Assembly: GCA_963575745.1 (NCBI GenBank)
Contig: CAUYUJ010012736.1
Coordinates: 330,001 to 370,000 of the forward strand
Reading direction: 5' to 3'
From: Prorocentrum cordatum
Taxonomy: Eukaryota; Sar; Dinophyceae; Prorocentrales; Prorocentraceae
Length of the DNA stretch: 40,000 nt
In this document: positions 1-8,818 of the stretch, one piece after another
How the letters are laid out: each line of letters opens with the position of its first letter
How positions within the stretch are numbered: position 1 is the stretch's first letter
Position numbers and translations under genes: made by a program
The notes under the pieces: model-generated
The model's database searches: none
What the model was told of the DNA's origin: nothing
Seen by the model: only the letters and a program-made list of their open reading frames with translations

Positions 1-140
1 CGGACCTCTCCAAGGGTGCCTTCTGACCAGGATTTCGAGGCGAATCCAGCGGTGGCGACGAGGGCCTCACAAGGGAGCCCCGCAAGGGGAAAAACGCAGA
101 AGGGTAGCCGTACGGGTACCTTGTTCTTTCGGGAGCGGCC
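1..140 (+). repeat. dispersed repeat family B, copy 1
   Basis: This stretch aligns with 37969-38100 in the same orientation at roughly three-quarters identity by eye. The shared core reads TTCTGACCAG, then a GAGGC block, then GGTGGCGACGAGGGCCTCA. It is cut by the window edge, so its true start is unknown. No reading frame or inverted ends were recognised. Shorter, weaker matches lie at 6340-6395 and 13518-13580. It is probably a non-coding interspersed element. Confidence 0.6.
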
Positions 141-432
141 AAGAGGGGGGTGTCCAAGAGGGGGGGGTGCAAATCATGAGTGGCGGCACGTGCGCGGCCC
201 AGCGGGGGGGCCAGGGACGTAATGAAACAAGAAGAGGCGCCATGAAATGGGGGGAAATATCATGGCCCCCGCCGTGATATCCACACCCCCTAGTCATTAC
301 CCCCCTCTTTTCCGCCCCCGACCCTCCTCCGCCTCCTCCTCCTCCTCCTCCTCCTCCTCCTGCTCCTCGTTCTCCTCCTTCTCCTCCTCCTCCTCCGAAG
401 TCCTCCTCCCCCGATTTTTACCCGAACGAAAC
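141..432. repeat. G-rich spacer and (TCC)n microsatellite
   Basis: The first part holds a duplicated CCAAGAGGGGGG motif near 140-170. From about 321 to 410 it becomes an imperfect TCC/TTC triplet tract on the plus strand. Read on the minus strand this tract follows ankyrin exon 3 and probably starts the next intron. Confidence 0.7.
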
Positions 433-587
433 CTCTCGGCCCTGCTGAGCTTCCGGCGCAGGCCGCCCTCTGCCGCGTAGGCCAGCGGCGAGAGCTCGAG
501 GGCGTCACCCGCGACCGGGCACGCCCCGCCCCGCAGCAGCGCCTCCGCCGCGCGCAGGTGCAGCGGCGAGGCGAAGGCCGGGGCGCC
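433..587 (-). CDS. ankyrin gene exon 3
   Basis: Read on the minus strand this encodes GAPAFASPLHLRAAEALLRG, then GACPVAGDALELSPLAYAAE and GG, one full ankyrin repeat plus the start of another. It completes the repeat begun at the end of exon 2 (APLHAACQ). The acceptor is GGCCTGCCAG|GGC at 588/587. The 3' limit is uncertain; I chose the first GT donor after LRRKLSRAER. Downstream the frame runs into acidic low-complexity sequence from the TCC tract, which I do not believe is coding. Confidence 0.55.
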
Positions 588-3500
588 CTGGCAGGCCGCG
601 AGGAGGAGGAGGAGGAGGAGGAGGAGGAGGAGGAGGAGGAGGAAGAGAAGAGAAGAAGGAGGAGGATGAGGAGGAGGAGGAGGAGGAGGAGGAGGAGGAG
701 GAGGCGGAGGAAGGAGAGGAGGAGGAGCCCTGGGCCTCCACCTTCCGTACTATCCGCGTGGCTGGTGTGGTTGGTAACTCATGTCCGTGTTTGTCCGTTT
801 ATGTCCTCGAATGTCCTTAAATGTTCTCGGATGTCCTTAGATGTCCCTGGTGTCCCTGTTTGTCCCTTGTGAAGTTGCCGATGGTTGGATGTGGTTGAAG
901 GCAACGATGGGCAAGGAGAACATGAGGAACATGTTCGATCTTCAAGAAGAGGAACGCAAGGGAAGGATACAAAATATGGCCAGGGATCAATCTAAAGCTG
1001 CCTTCTCCTCGTTCCCTTATTATTTCTAAATTTCTTTATCCAAGTGTTCCTCCACTTCCTTTCCTGAAGCACAATTATCCTCATTATCCTCGGCGTCCGT
1101 CGCTTCCTCCTGTTCGTCGGTTTTCCCTTCCTTCTTTCCTTTTCTCTTGTTCCCTCTCCTATCCTTCTATTTCCCCTTCTTACTTTCCCTTCTCCTCGGT
1201 TGGCCATCGTTTCAGACACAGGCGCCGCGCGCGACAGAGCGCGGTGGACAGACGGCTGACAGAACGGAAAGGCCGACGACATTGAAGACGACGACGATGA
1301 CGACGACGACGATGATGACAGACGACGCGCGTAGGGGCCGAATTCGCATTGGGGTTTGGTCTAGAATTCGGCGGCCTGACGCTGTTCGAGAAAACGCAGC
1401 ATCTGGCACGAGATGTTGGAGGGTGCATCGGGCAGAAACCATTGAATGAAAAATGAGAAACCATCGAATATTCAATACATTAGCCACCGGGTACGACACA
1501 AGAAAGCTCTCTTAGTTACATATGTATCTACATCATGCCGAAGGCCAATGCAACGCATAGAGATAGTTAATGTGCATGTGTGCGCCCTTCGTCTCAAACC
1601 AAATGCGACACAACATTCGCCACAAAATGCTCCCGCACTAAATGGGGAGGAAGCCAGCATGGAACCTACAAGATTCATCTGGTTAGACGCATGCACTAAT
1701 ACCCTGCGTGCTGGTATTGCAAGGGAAACTTGAGTGTTGCTGAACATGCGTGTCTCCATTGCTGCGTCGCACACATAAACGCAACATGCCGCTACAGAGA
1801 AGTAAGGTATGACACGCGCATGTGTCATCACCGCGTGCGTTGCGGCATGCGCGTGTGCAAACACCACATATAAGTAACCTTATGGTGTGGGGTTGCACCG
1901 TTTTCAAATGCATCCACGAGAAGTCAGACAATGCACGTACACAGAGACTTGTTTTGGAATTCATGAACGTGTTTGGGAGACAATGAGAAAGCACACTTGT
2001 TTCGTTGATATATGGCTGGTCCATAAATAATACCATGATATCACGTGAATATCAGGGTTCTTGAAAGAATCTCTAGGTTACGATGGACAATTTTGTGTTT
2101 TTGGTTGGTGAAGGAGGAATTCCAGAAATGCAAGGAAGTATATTTAATGTATCCAAAGATACCGTGTAATTCAAATATACGTATGGAATGTCATTTCGAC
2201 GGGAGAAGAAAATAAGAGAATCCAGAAGGGAACGCCTCCGCGGTATCCATGGTATCCTCGTGGCCGGCGTGGAAGGTTCAGGATCGCGGGGCGCGTTTCT
2301 GGATTTCGGCGCGGCGATGCGCGATGTCCGCGTTCTGGCGCCTCGACGGGGTACGATGTCCGCACTTTCGGGCTGCAGCGTATGTCTGATGTCCACGCTT
2401 TTGGCCCCGACAGCAAAATTCCTTTAGAAATCGAGGAATGAATTCTTTGAGTTTTCATGACGTGTTTTTGCAAAAACAAGCAGATGTCCGCGGTTGCGGG
2501 CCCTGTCGGGCCTGATGTCCACGAATTTCTGGCTGAGCATGAAGCGATGTCCGCCGATTTGGGCCGCGCAAGCATTCACATGTCCTCAATTTGGAGCCTT
2601 GTTGGGCCGCTGATGTCGTCGGCGGGTGTTGCCCTCGATGGCTAAATCTTGCACGCCGACAAGATGATGTTTCTTAGGGGCCACATAACACGACCAGACA
2701 ACGGGTTTGTCAACCAATTACGGAAGAAAAACACAACAACAAAAAAGGACATGAAGAAGAACAGGACATCATCATATCCGGGGACAGATCTGAGGACATA
2801 TCCAGGGACAAACAAAGAAAATCGCGGACATCAAGGACACACAGGGACATGGTATCACCGGGCAAAACAGAGAAACCAGAGACAAACAGGGACATCCAGG
2901 GACATCTAGGGACATCCAGGGACATCCGGGGACATGCAGGGACATGCAGGGACATCTAGGGACATCTAGGGACATCTAGGGACATCCAGGGACATCCAGG
3001 GACATCCAGGGACATCCAGGGACATCCAGGGACATCCAGGGACATCCAGGGACATCTAGGGGCATCCAGGGACATCAAACGCGGACATCCAGGGACATCT
3101 AGGGACATCCCGGGACATCTAGGGACATCTAGGGACATCCAGGGACATCGAAGGACAAGTAAGGACACGTAAGGACAACATCACCCTCTGTGCAAACTTG
3201 TGGAAACTCAACGAAACGTAATGAAACTCATGAAACCCTATTGAACACATCAGGAACTTGGGAAAACGTAGACAAAACAAGGCGTGGCTAGTGCCAATTA
3301 GAGAAGACCACCATGATAACACGTGCGAACACCACGAAACCCATAGGAAACCCACACAAATGTGCAGCAACATCAGAAACAGCTGCTCAAACAAAAGCTA
3401 AGATGGATAATGGCTCCAAAAAATGTAGTGTGCAGTAACAGTTGCACTGCGGATTTGTCGTGCTGTTTTGTTTGTGTCATGGGCGCGGGCAAGAATTTCG

Positions 3501-6207
3501 AATTTGGTATCGAATCGTATCGACCGTCGCGTCGAGCTTCGAGATAGGCATTAACAGAACGATGAAATCGAGCGACTTCTGTGTCTACGCCCCGTCGTTT
3601 GTAGAGTCGAGAACCCGCCCCGATGCCCCGCCAAAAAAACGTATAAACATGCCGCCCGGCATCGCAGTCTACCGCCAGACTTCCGTGCGCGGCGCGATGA
3701 GCTGCTTTTCGGACGGGCCAGCGGGGGCATTGCATGGCAAAGGATTTGAGTGATCGGCACTCTGAGGGGGGGGGGGGATATTCAAGAGAAGGAGAAGGGG
3801 CAGCAGCAGCAGTAGCAGCAGCAGAAGCGCATCTTCAGAAGAGGAGGAGTGGCATGAGTTTCTCTTGCTGTGAGATGAACAGCACATATGACTCGGCAAA
3901 CGACGAGGAGATCAGCGAAGCCCAGACCAGAATAGGTCGCCATCGTATGGAGCAGTCGATCGAACAGTGTAGGAATCAGAAAAAGTGGTGCAAACGCATT
4001 GTATTCGCATTTATTTTCAAATAAGATCCCCCACAACTTGAACGCACGAGCCTTTGATTTCGAACGGACCCGAGGAATTTCAAGGGTGGCATGTCCGAGG
4101 CGCGCATCCAGAGGACATCCAAGGACAAATAGAGACATCAAAGGACATGCAGGGACATCCAAGGACATCAAAGGACATCCAGGGACATCCAGGGACACCT
4201 AGGGACATCTAGGGACATCCAGGGACATACAAGGACACATTGGGAAATCCAGGGACACCTGAGGACATCCAAGGACACCTGGGGACAGCCACGGACATGT
4301 GCAGACAAATGGATACACAGGGACACTGAAAGACATCCCAGGACACATGGGGGTACCCAGAGACACCCGCGGATCCCTAAAGATACGTAGCGGCATCTAA
4401 GGAGTCCCCGGGACACTCAGGGACATCCACGCGCACAAGCAAACATACAGAACACGTGGTGGCATACGGGTGTGGATATGCTGACCGATCCAGGGGCGCC
4501 GAAATCAGAGGACGTCTAAAGACACCCAGAGACAACCACGAACCCCGAAAACCAACCATGGACATCGGATCATACTTCCTGAAGGTAGATATGTGTAAGT
4601 ATTGCACCAGGAACATATCGTCATATAAGCCAGGCCACGCAAGTATGAATATCTGCATGAAACCATTGTTTTGCCGCGTCACTTACGGCGCAGGTAAACC
4701 GCGACCTGGATCACCCACATCAATACACAAATGAACATTGGTGCGGACGACCCGCCGCCGCCCCGCAATATATGCGCGAGCATCAGAGTAATGGTGTCTT
4801 CAATTGTAACCTCCAGCCATCTTACGCAACGACAGGGGGTCGCGAAACCTAGATGTTGAATTCTTCAGCGTCGGCCCTGGTTGCCTACATGATCAAAGAG
4901 CCTAAGATGGTACGAAGAGCCCCGCAAGGGTTGTCGGCATACTGTTCCTGCTCGTTGAGCGAACCTCTCAGCTCTGCGTTCTCCTATGATTAGGCTTGCA
5001 GCGCGTGCCAATCGTCGTCGCCTTCTTGCTATGGCCCAGGCTTGCGCTTCCACACCCCCCCTCGCCGCCCCCCCCAGCATGCGGGTGTTAGGTCAGAGCT
5101 GAAGGTGCTGAACGGTGTGGGGGAGAATTTTCGATTGAATATGGTGTGGTGTTACGGTTTGGGTCAGGGGTGTGTTGTAAGGTATGCTGATTGGGATTAG
5201 GGCTGCGACTTGTTTATGACGAAGGTTTGGTTCGGTTGGGTCCGTGAGGTAAGCGAGGTTAACGCTAGGGCAAGATGAAGCGTTAATTGAAAAAGTAGGT
5301 TCGTGCTCGTTCGGGCAATTCCTAGTTTGAAAAACAGTGTACATCTAACTACTTTGGGCTTGGTGTGTCAGGTTCGGTTTACGTGGGTGGTGGGCGTTTT
5401 AGTTGAGACATAGTGGGTCGTACCATTCGCCTGATGTACCCAAAACGAATGTAACTCCAAGAAACCCTGTGTGATACCATGCTACTCATGAAAACCACGA
5501 ATAACCTCATGATAACTCAAGAAATTCACATGAAAAAATGCAACCTTACTCACCAACCACGCGGATAGTACGGAAGGTGGAGGCCCTGGGAGGAGGAGGA
5601 GGTGGAGGAGGAGGAGGAGGAAGAGGAGGAGGAGGAGGCCTGGCAGGCCGCGTGGAGGGGCGCGAGGCCGCCCGCGCCCGGCGCGCAGGGGTCGGCCCCG
5701 TGCCGCAGCAGCAGCCGCACCACCGCGAGGCTGCCGCGCGCGCTGGCCTCGTGCAGCGGCGGGCCCCCGCAGGGGGCGCCGCCGCGGCCGCAGGGGTCGG
5801 CGCCGCGCCGCAGCAGCAGCTCCGCCATGCGGTGCCCGGCGTCCCCGTCGAACATGGAGGCCTCGCAGGCCCTCTGCAGGGGCGTGCGGCCGCCGCACTC
5901 CTCTCGGGGAGACGCGAGGCTCGGGTTCGGGGGGCTCGGGCTGGCCCGACGGGGCCGTCAGGAATCAGGACGAGACCAGGTCTGAAATTTGGCGCGAGCT
6001 CCCGCTGCAAACATCCCACGACAACCGGACCGTCAGCGTCCAGGACGGGCCGTCAAGAAGCGGCGGCGAGCCCGAGCTCTGGCGAACTCGAGACTTCCGT
6101 TTCCCCGATCCTCGTTCACGTCCTCGGAGCCCGCCTCCAGCAGCACCTCCAGCGTGCCGCAGTGGCCCCGGCGCACCGCCTCGGAGACGTGGTGCGCCTC
6201 GCGGCAC
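433..6207 (-). CDS. ankyrin-repeat protein gene, three internal exons (partial)
   Basis: I assembled this minus-strand gene from exons 6207-6111, 5900-5640 and 587-433. Joined, they give about four consecutive ankyrin repeats in one frame, with the family's helix-turn-helix hallmarks: PLHEASARGSLAVVRLLLRHG is followed by ADP, and APLHAACQG by AAEALLRGGA. Ankyrin repeats bind other proteins; the partner here is unknown. Introns are 5901-6110 (GA donor, AG|G acceptor) and 588-5639 (GC donor, AG|G acceptor), non-canonical donors of the kind reported in dinoflagellates. Both joins are phase 0 and restore the repeat. The true start and stop are not seen; an upstream acceptor CCCCCAG|G opens exon 1. 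Exon 3's donor (GAGAG|GTTTCG) is a guess. There is no transcript evidence, so exon ends are inference. Confidence 0.62.
588..600. repeat. direct repeat at intron 2 boundary (left copy)
   Basis: The 14-mer CCTGGCAGGCCGCG occupies 587-600 and is repeated exactly at 5639-5652. The two copies sit at the acceptor and donor ends of ankyrin intron 2, so the junction falls within the repeat. It resembles a target duplication or the direct repeats often seen at dinoflagellate intron ends. Confidence 0.6.
599..727. repeat. (GGA)n microsatellite
   Basis: A purine-only triplet tract on the plus strand, with a few GAA, GAT and GCG interruptions. It lies inside ankyrin intron 2 between the exon 3 acceptor and the left end of the 4.85-kb TIR element. 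A shorter matching tract is at 5591-5638 at the other end of the element. Confidence 0.9.
780..870 (-). repeat. 10-bp minisatellite, ATGTCC orientation
   Basis: Nine or so imperfect decamers of the form ATGTCCNNNN run in nearly exact 10-base phase. This is the reverse complement of the GGGACATCCA minisatellite at 2744-3182. It lies 45 bases inside the left TIR of the 4.85-kb segment. Confidence 0.8.
871..2322. other. unassigned intronic sequence
   Basis: I see no recognisable gene. Open frames up to 131 codons occur on both strands but have no family signature and overlap one another. A CGACGACGATGA-type triplet run lies at about 1285-1325. The part from 1440 to 2200 is less GC-rich than its surroundings, with many ATGCGTGT-like words. 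All of it lies inside the proposed ankyrin intron 2. Confidence 0.5.
2323..2642. repeat. diverged ~32-bp tandem repeat headed by GATGTCCGC
   Basis: GATGTCC(G/A)C or a close variant starts near 2323, 2358, 2391, 2484, 2515, 2547, 2580 and 2612, so most steps are 31-35 bases. Each unit continues with a TTTGGGCC-like stretch. A 90-base gap without the motif interrupts the array. The head is the reverse complement of the GGACATC core of the next minisatellite. Confidence 0.65.
2744..3182 (+). repeat. 10-bp minisatellite GGGACATCCA
   Basis: From 2881 to 3130 the decamer GGGACATCCA or GGGACATCTA is repeated with little change; the edges are more diverged. Three decamers equal ten codons, so the minus strand gives an endless SLDVPRCPWM-type peptide. 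That peptide is a by-product of the repeat and no gene is called. Confidence 0.92.
3183..4107. other. unassigned intronic sequence
   Basis: Overlapping open frames up to 138 codons occur on both strands with no recognised domain. A short GCAGCAGCAGCAGTAGC triplet run is at about 3800-3825 and a G10 run is near 3766. No splice-supported exon was seen. Confidence 0.45.
4108..4440 (+). repeat. degenerate 10-bp GGACAT minisatellite
   Basis: This has the same decamer and orientation as 2744-3182 but is more diverged (GGACACCTGA, GGACAGCCAC and similar). It fades out after about 4440. Confidence 0.8.
4441..5550. other. unassigned intronic sequence
   Basis: No gene is recognised. A T/G-rich, C-poor block runs from about 5100 to 5420 on the plus strand, so the minus strand carries a Pro/Thr-rich 83-codon frame with no start context. 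The last 35 bases lead into the right TIR of the 4.85-kb segment. Confidence 0.45.
5591..5638. repeat. (GGA)n microsatellite
   Basis: A purine triplet tract that directly abuts the right CCCTGGG duplication and ends at the ankyrin exon 2 donor. It looks like the other half of the tract at 599-727, split by the 4.85-kb segment. Confidence 0.9.
5640..5900 (-). CDS. ankyrin gene exon 2
   Basis: This is 87 codons in one frame with no stop. It reads ECGGRTPLQRACEAS, then AGHRMAELLLRRGADPCG, PPLHEASARGSLAVVRLLLR, HGADPCAPGAGG and LAPLHAACQ. These are two full ankyrin repeats flanked by half-repeats, with the usual PLH, LLL and GADP positions. The acceptor GAGAG|GAG lies in the TSD of the M1 element upstream. 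The donor CAG|GCCTCC is a GC donor inside the 14-bp boundary repeat. GC at third codon positions is very high. Confidence 0.72.
5904..6108 (-). mobile_element. M1 element copy 1, forming ankyrin intron 1
   Basis: This is a 205-bp element with long TIRs: TCGGGGAGACGCGAGGCTCG at the plus-strand left end and TCGGGGAAACGGAAGTCTCG as the reverse complement of the right end. It is flanked by TCCTC at 5899-5903 and 6109-6113 (GAGGA on the minus strand). The proposed intron 5901-6110 uses the GA of one duplication as donor and the AG of the other as acceptor. Removing it restores VNEECGGRTPLQ in the ankyrin frame. No coding capacity. Confidence 0.8.
6111..6207 (-). CDS. ankyrin gene exon 1 (first recognisable)
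   Basis: It encodes CREAHHVSEAVRRGHCGTLE, then VLLEAGSEDVNE: the second half of one ankyrin repeat ending in the loop that continues in exon 2. The acceptor is CTCCCCCAG|G, with a short pyrimidine tract, at 6208/6207. Upstream exons must exist but I cannot place them with confidence. Confidence 0.6.
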
Positions 6208-6470
6208 CTGGGGGAGACGCCGCATGCCGACACACTCTTGATCTGCGGGGCGAGAGCGAACCTCTTCCGCTGAAAGCTAGGCGGGCTGCGCACAGCTTTG
6301 AGTAGGGAGACAGGGCACAGGAAGGCGGGGGCCGCGCCCCGGCCTGGATCCCGAGGCGAAGCCAGCCGCGGCGGCGAGGTCCCCCGCCGAAGGGGCCCGA
6401 GAGTGTGAGCACGGGGAAGCGGCGTCGGTATCCCTCTGATGTCCTTGCCTTGTTCGGCGCACCCGTCGTG
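6208..6470. other. probable intron or intergenic; partial family B match
   Basis: GGATCCCGAGGCGAAGCCAG followed by CGGCGGCGAGG at about 6345-6392 resembles the core of dispersed family B. No exon is recognised here. Confidence 0.4.
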
Positions 6471-7118
6471 CTACCGTAGGAAGCGCCTGACCTTCGACCT
6501 CCACCTTCCGAACCGTCCGCACGGCAGTTGCCGCGCCGCGGAGGCGCTCGTCGCGGCCGCAGCGGCGGCCTCGGTGGCCGCCGCGGCCACGCCGCGGCGG
6601 CACATGCCGCGCGGAAGGTGCGGCAGGTGGAGGCCGAGGGGTCGGCGTGCTTCTCTCTCCTCGGAGCACCACTGCGTGCCCGCGCAGCAGTGGCCGCGGT
6701 GCAGCGCCAGCTTCAGGTCCAGGGCGCTGCGCTCGCGCACCGCCGCGGCGATCTCGGCCTTCAAGGCGGCGCAGGGCGCCAGAGGGGCCGGGGGCGGCGT
6801 GGTGAGCTCAGCCTTGGCGACGGGCGTGGCGTAGCCCGGCTCCGGGCTGCTGCGCGTGCGCGAGAGCGCGCGGGGCGCGGCCCTGGCCGTGCGCGGGGGC
6901 GACCGCGGCGCGGCGCGGCGCGGCGAGGGCGACCGCGGCAGCCCCTGCGCCTTGGCGCGGCACTGCGGGCCCTGCGGGCAGTGCCCGAAGCACCCGGGCG
7001 CGCGCGGGGGCGTCTGGAGGACGGCGCGCCTACCCAACGGCGAGGGCGTGCGGGGGGGGGACCAGCGGACGACGGGCGAGGGCGTCCTCTGAGCATCGTT
7101 GAACCAGTCCCTCTCCAC
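6471..7118 (-). CDS. Pro/Arg/Ser-rich open exon, unknown protein
   Basis: A 215-codon open minus-strand frame starting ERDWFNDAQRTPSP. It has several TPSP or SPSP motifs, typical of disordered, proline-directed phosphorylation sites. Cys-containing stretches include CFGHCPQGPQCRAKAQG and HRGHCCAGTQWC. A helical segment reads ALKAEIAAAVRERSALDLKL. I do not recognise the family. A preceding CCAG acceptor is possible and there is no convincing start codon (the frame opens at GTG). The last third overlaps a 136-bp inverted repeat and may be intron. It could be an upstream exon of the ankyrin gene, 264 bp away, or a separate gene. Confidence 0.38.
   Translation of the reverse strand: MERDWFNDAQRTPSPVVRWSPPRTPSPLGRRAVLQTPPRAPGCFGHCPQGPQCRAKAQGLPRSPSPRRAAPRSPPRTARAAPRALSRTRSSPEPGYATPVAKAELTTPPPAPLAPCAALKAEIAAAVRERSALDLKLALHRGHCCAGTQWCSEEREARRPLGLHLPHLPRGMCRRGVAAAATEAAAAAATSASAARQLPCGRFGRWRSKVRRFLR
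6498..6633. repeat. 136-bp inverted repeat sharing ends with the 4.85-kb element
   Basis: The left end is CCTCCACCTTCCGAACCGTC; the reverse complement of the right end is CCTCCACCTGCCGCACCTTC. Both resemble the TIR at 735 and 5583 (CCTCCACCTTCCGTACTATC). The centre is GC-rich with GCGGCC repeats. No clear TSD is visible. Confidence 0.5.
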
Positions 7119-8027
7119 TGGCGCGGCCTGGGCCCACTGTCCGATTTCCCCCCCAGATGGGTCAGGTTTCGAGAGGCCGATCCCTGGACTGGAGGAGTGT
7201 GATGGTGGGGCTCAGATACCCTGACCAATGAAAATGGGTATAGGTTCAACGATACTGATCCTCGGCGACCGGGGCGGCCCGGACGGGTCCGCGAATCCGG
7301 GCGGGGGCGGTGACGGCGGCCTCGAAGTTCTCGCCGATGAAACAGAGGCCAGCGATACACAGGACATGTAGACCATTCGGCGAATGTGATTCGCAGCCAA
7401 AATGGCTGATGGAAGGAGAACTCGGAGGAATGGTGCTGCCAGCCACTGTCAAGACCTGGGACGCTGATTCGGCCGCTTCCGACCGCCGCATTTGAACGGC
7501 TTTCGGCCTAAATGCACAAATATTAAGCTGCCACGTATAAAAATACTGGGCCGCCCAATCCGAGGTTCTGGAATTCTCTTTTTCTGTTCCTCCAGAGCCT
7601 GCCCCAAGAGGCCCCATCAGACATAATGCTTCGACGACAAATTTGGTTACCTCGAAGCGGCTGGAAGGAGCGTCAGGCTGCGCGTTACGAGATTATTGTT
7701 GCCAGTGTCACTGGAATGATTCTCGAGTGTCGGCGGATTAGAGATTTCGATCATCGATCTGGTTGCTCCCACGCGCCACAATTGAAGTCTGACCGTTGAT
7801 TCTGATTTCGGGGTCTCAGGGCCCCTTCAAGAAGTTCCGATAACCAAATGCAAGCGTCGACATCAAAGTTGGTTGAATGGAAACCAAGAGAAAACTCTCC
7901 ACCATCACAAGCGACTACTAAACATATTGCATAATCAACCGTGCTCAGGCGTTACAGACAAACCACTGCAAGGAAGCGTTCCGAGGGAGAGCGGCCAATG
8001 ACGTTGTGCGGATGGTGGCGTTTTATG
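7119..8027. other. unassigned sequence
   Basis: No gene, inverted repeat or tandem repeat was recognised. Open frames up to about 120 codons on both strands lack domain signatures. GC content drops from about 7370 onward, consistent with leaving the gene region. Confidence 0.4.
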
Positions 8028-8262
8028 TCACTCGAGTTTGTTCCGCTCGCATTTGTTTCGCTAGTTTTTGTTCGTTCGATTTTGTTTCGCCCGATTTTGT
8101 CGCTGGACTTTGTTTTGGCTCGTTGTTGTTTCCGGTGGTTTTTGTTCGCTTGAAGTGTTTTTCGTTCAGTTTCGATTCGCTCGCTGTGTTTCGCTAGTTG
8201 TTTGTCGCTCGGTTTCGTTTCGCTCGACTTCGTCTCGCCTGGTTTGCACTGCGGTTGCGTAA
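8028..8262 (-). repeat. TTTCGCTCG array (reverse orientation of the CGAGCGAA array)
   Basis: About fifteen diverged units such as TTTGTTTCGCTCG, TTTTGTTTCGCCCG and TTTCGTTTCGCTCGAC. This is the reverse complement of the CGAGCGAA-NNNAAA unit at 8320-8818, so the two arrays face each other across about 60 bases. Confidence 0.75.
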
Positions 8263-8319
8263 TTGTTCTTGAGCGGATCCCCCCCGCGCGGATGTTCGTC
8301 CGAGCGTGTTGCCACCGAG

Positions 8320-8818
8320 CGACTTGAAAACCGAACGAATTAAACCCGAGCGATCTTAAAAATTCGACCGACCGGCCGAATTCAAATCCGAGCGAATCAG
8401 AACCCGAGTGAATTGAAACTCGAGCGAATTTTGAACCTGAGCGAAATTAAACCCGAGCGGATTTTCAACCCGGGCGAATGTACACCCGAGCGAAACTATA
8501 CCCGAGCGAATTTAACCCGAGCGAGATTAAACCCGAGCGAAGTAAAACCCGAGCGAATTCAAACCCGACAGAAATTATACCCGAGCGAATTCCAGCCCGA
8601 GCGAACTTAAACCCGAGAGAATATAATCCCGAGCGAATTTCAAGCCGAGCGAATTAAAACCCGAGCGAATTGAAACCCGAACGAATTTAAACCCGAGCGA
8701 ATTGAAACCCGAGCGAATGTAAGTCCGAGCGAATCCAAAACCGAGCGAACTAAAACCCGAACGAAATCAAACCCGAGCGAATTACAACCCGAACGAAGTC
8801 AAACCCGCGCGAATGTTA
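8320..8818 (+). repeat. 16-bp tandem repeat CCCGAGCGAATTNAAA
   Basis: About thirty units of 16 or 17 bases. The CGAGCGAA core is conserved (sometimes CGAACGAA) and the A/T-rich half varies. The unit length is not a multiple of three, so no protein repeat is implied. A third, weaker array is at 10595-10880. Confidence 0.92.

Larger units (their letters stand above)
735..5583. mobile_element. 4.85-kb TIR-bounded segment inside ankyrin intron 2
   Basis: The left end starts CCTCCACCTTCCGTACTATC and continues CGCGTGGCTGGTG. The reverse complement of the right end is the same over 33 bases except one (C versus T). Directly outside both ends is CCCTGGG (728-734 and 5584-5590), and outside that the host (GGA)n tract resumes. 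That layout of TIRs, TSD and an interrupted microsatellite fits one insertion. No transposase is recognisable inside; the content is GGACA/TGTCC repeats and unassigned sequence. It may be a non-autonomous element, or a smaller one that grew by later insertions. The superfamily is unknown. Confidence 0.55.

Noticed and set aside
2323-2642. Regular ~32-base spacing that resembles a CRISPR array
   Set aside because: Only 7-9 bases are conserved per unit, there are no cas genes, spacing varies and the host is a eukaryote. It is a diverged tandem repeat.
2744-3182. Minus-strand open frames reading SLDVPRCPWM again and again
   Set aside because: The frame is forced by a 10-base repeat (30 bases make ten codons). 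There is no sequence beyond the repeat and the same peptide appears wherever the repeat does.
8320-8818. 16-bp array as a possible CRISPR or protein repeat
   Set aside because: There are no unique spacers, and the unit length is not a multiple of three.
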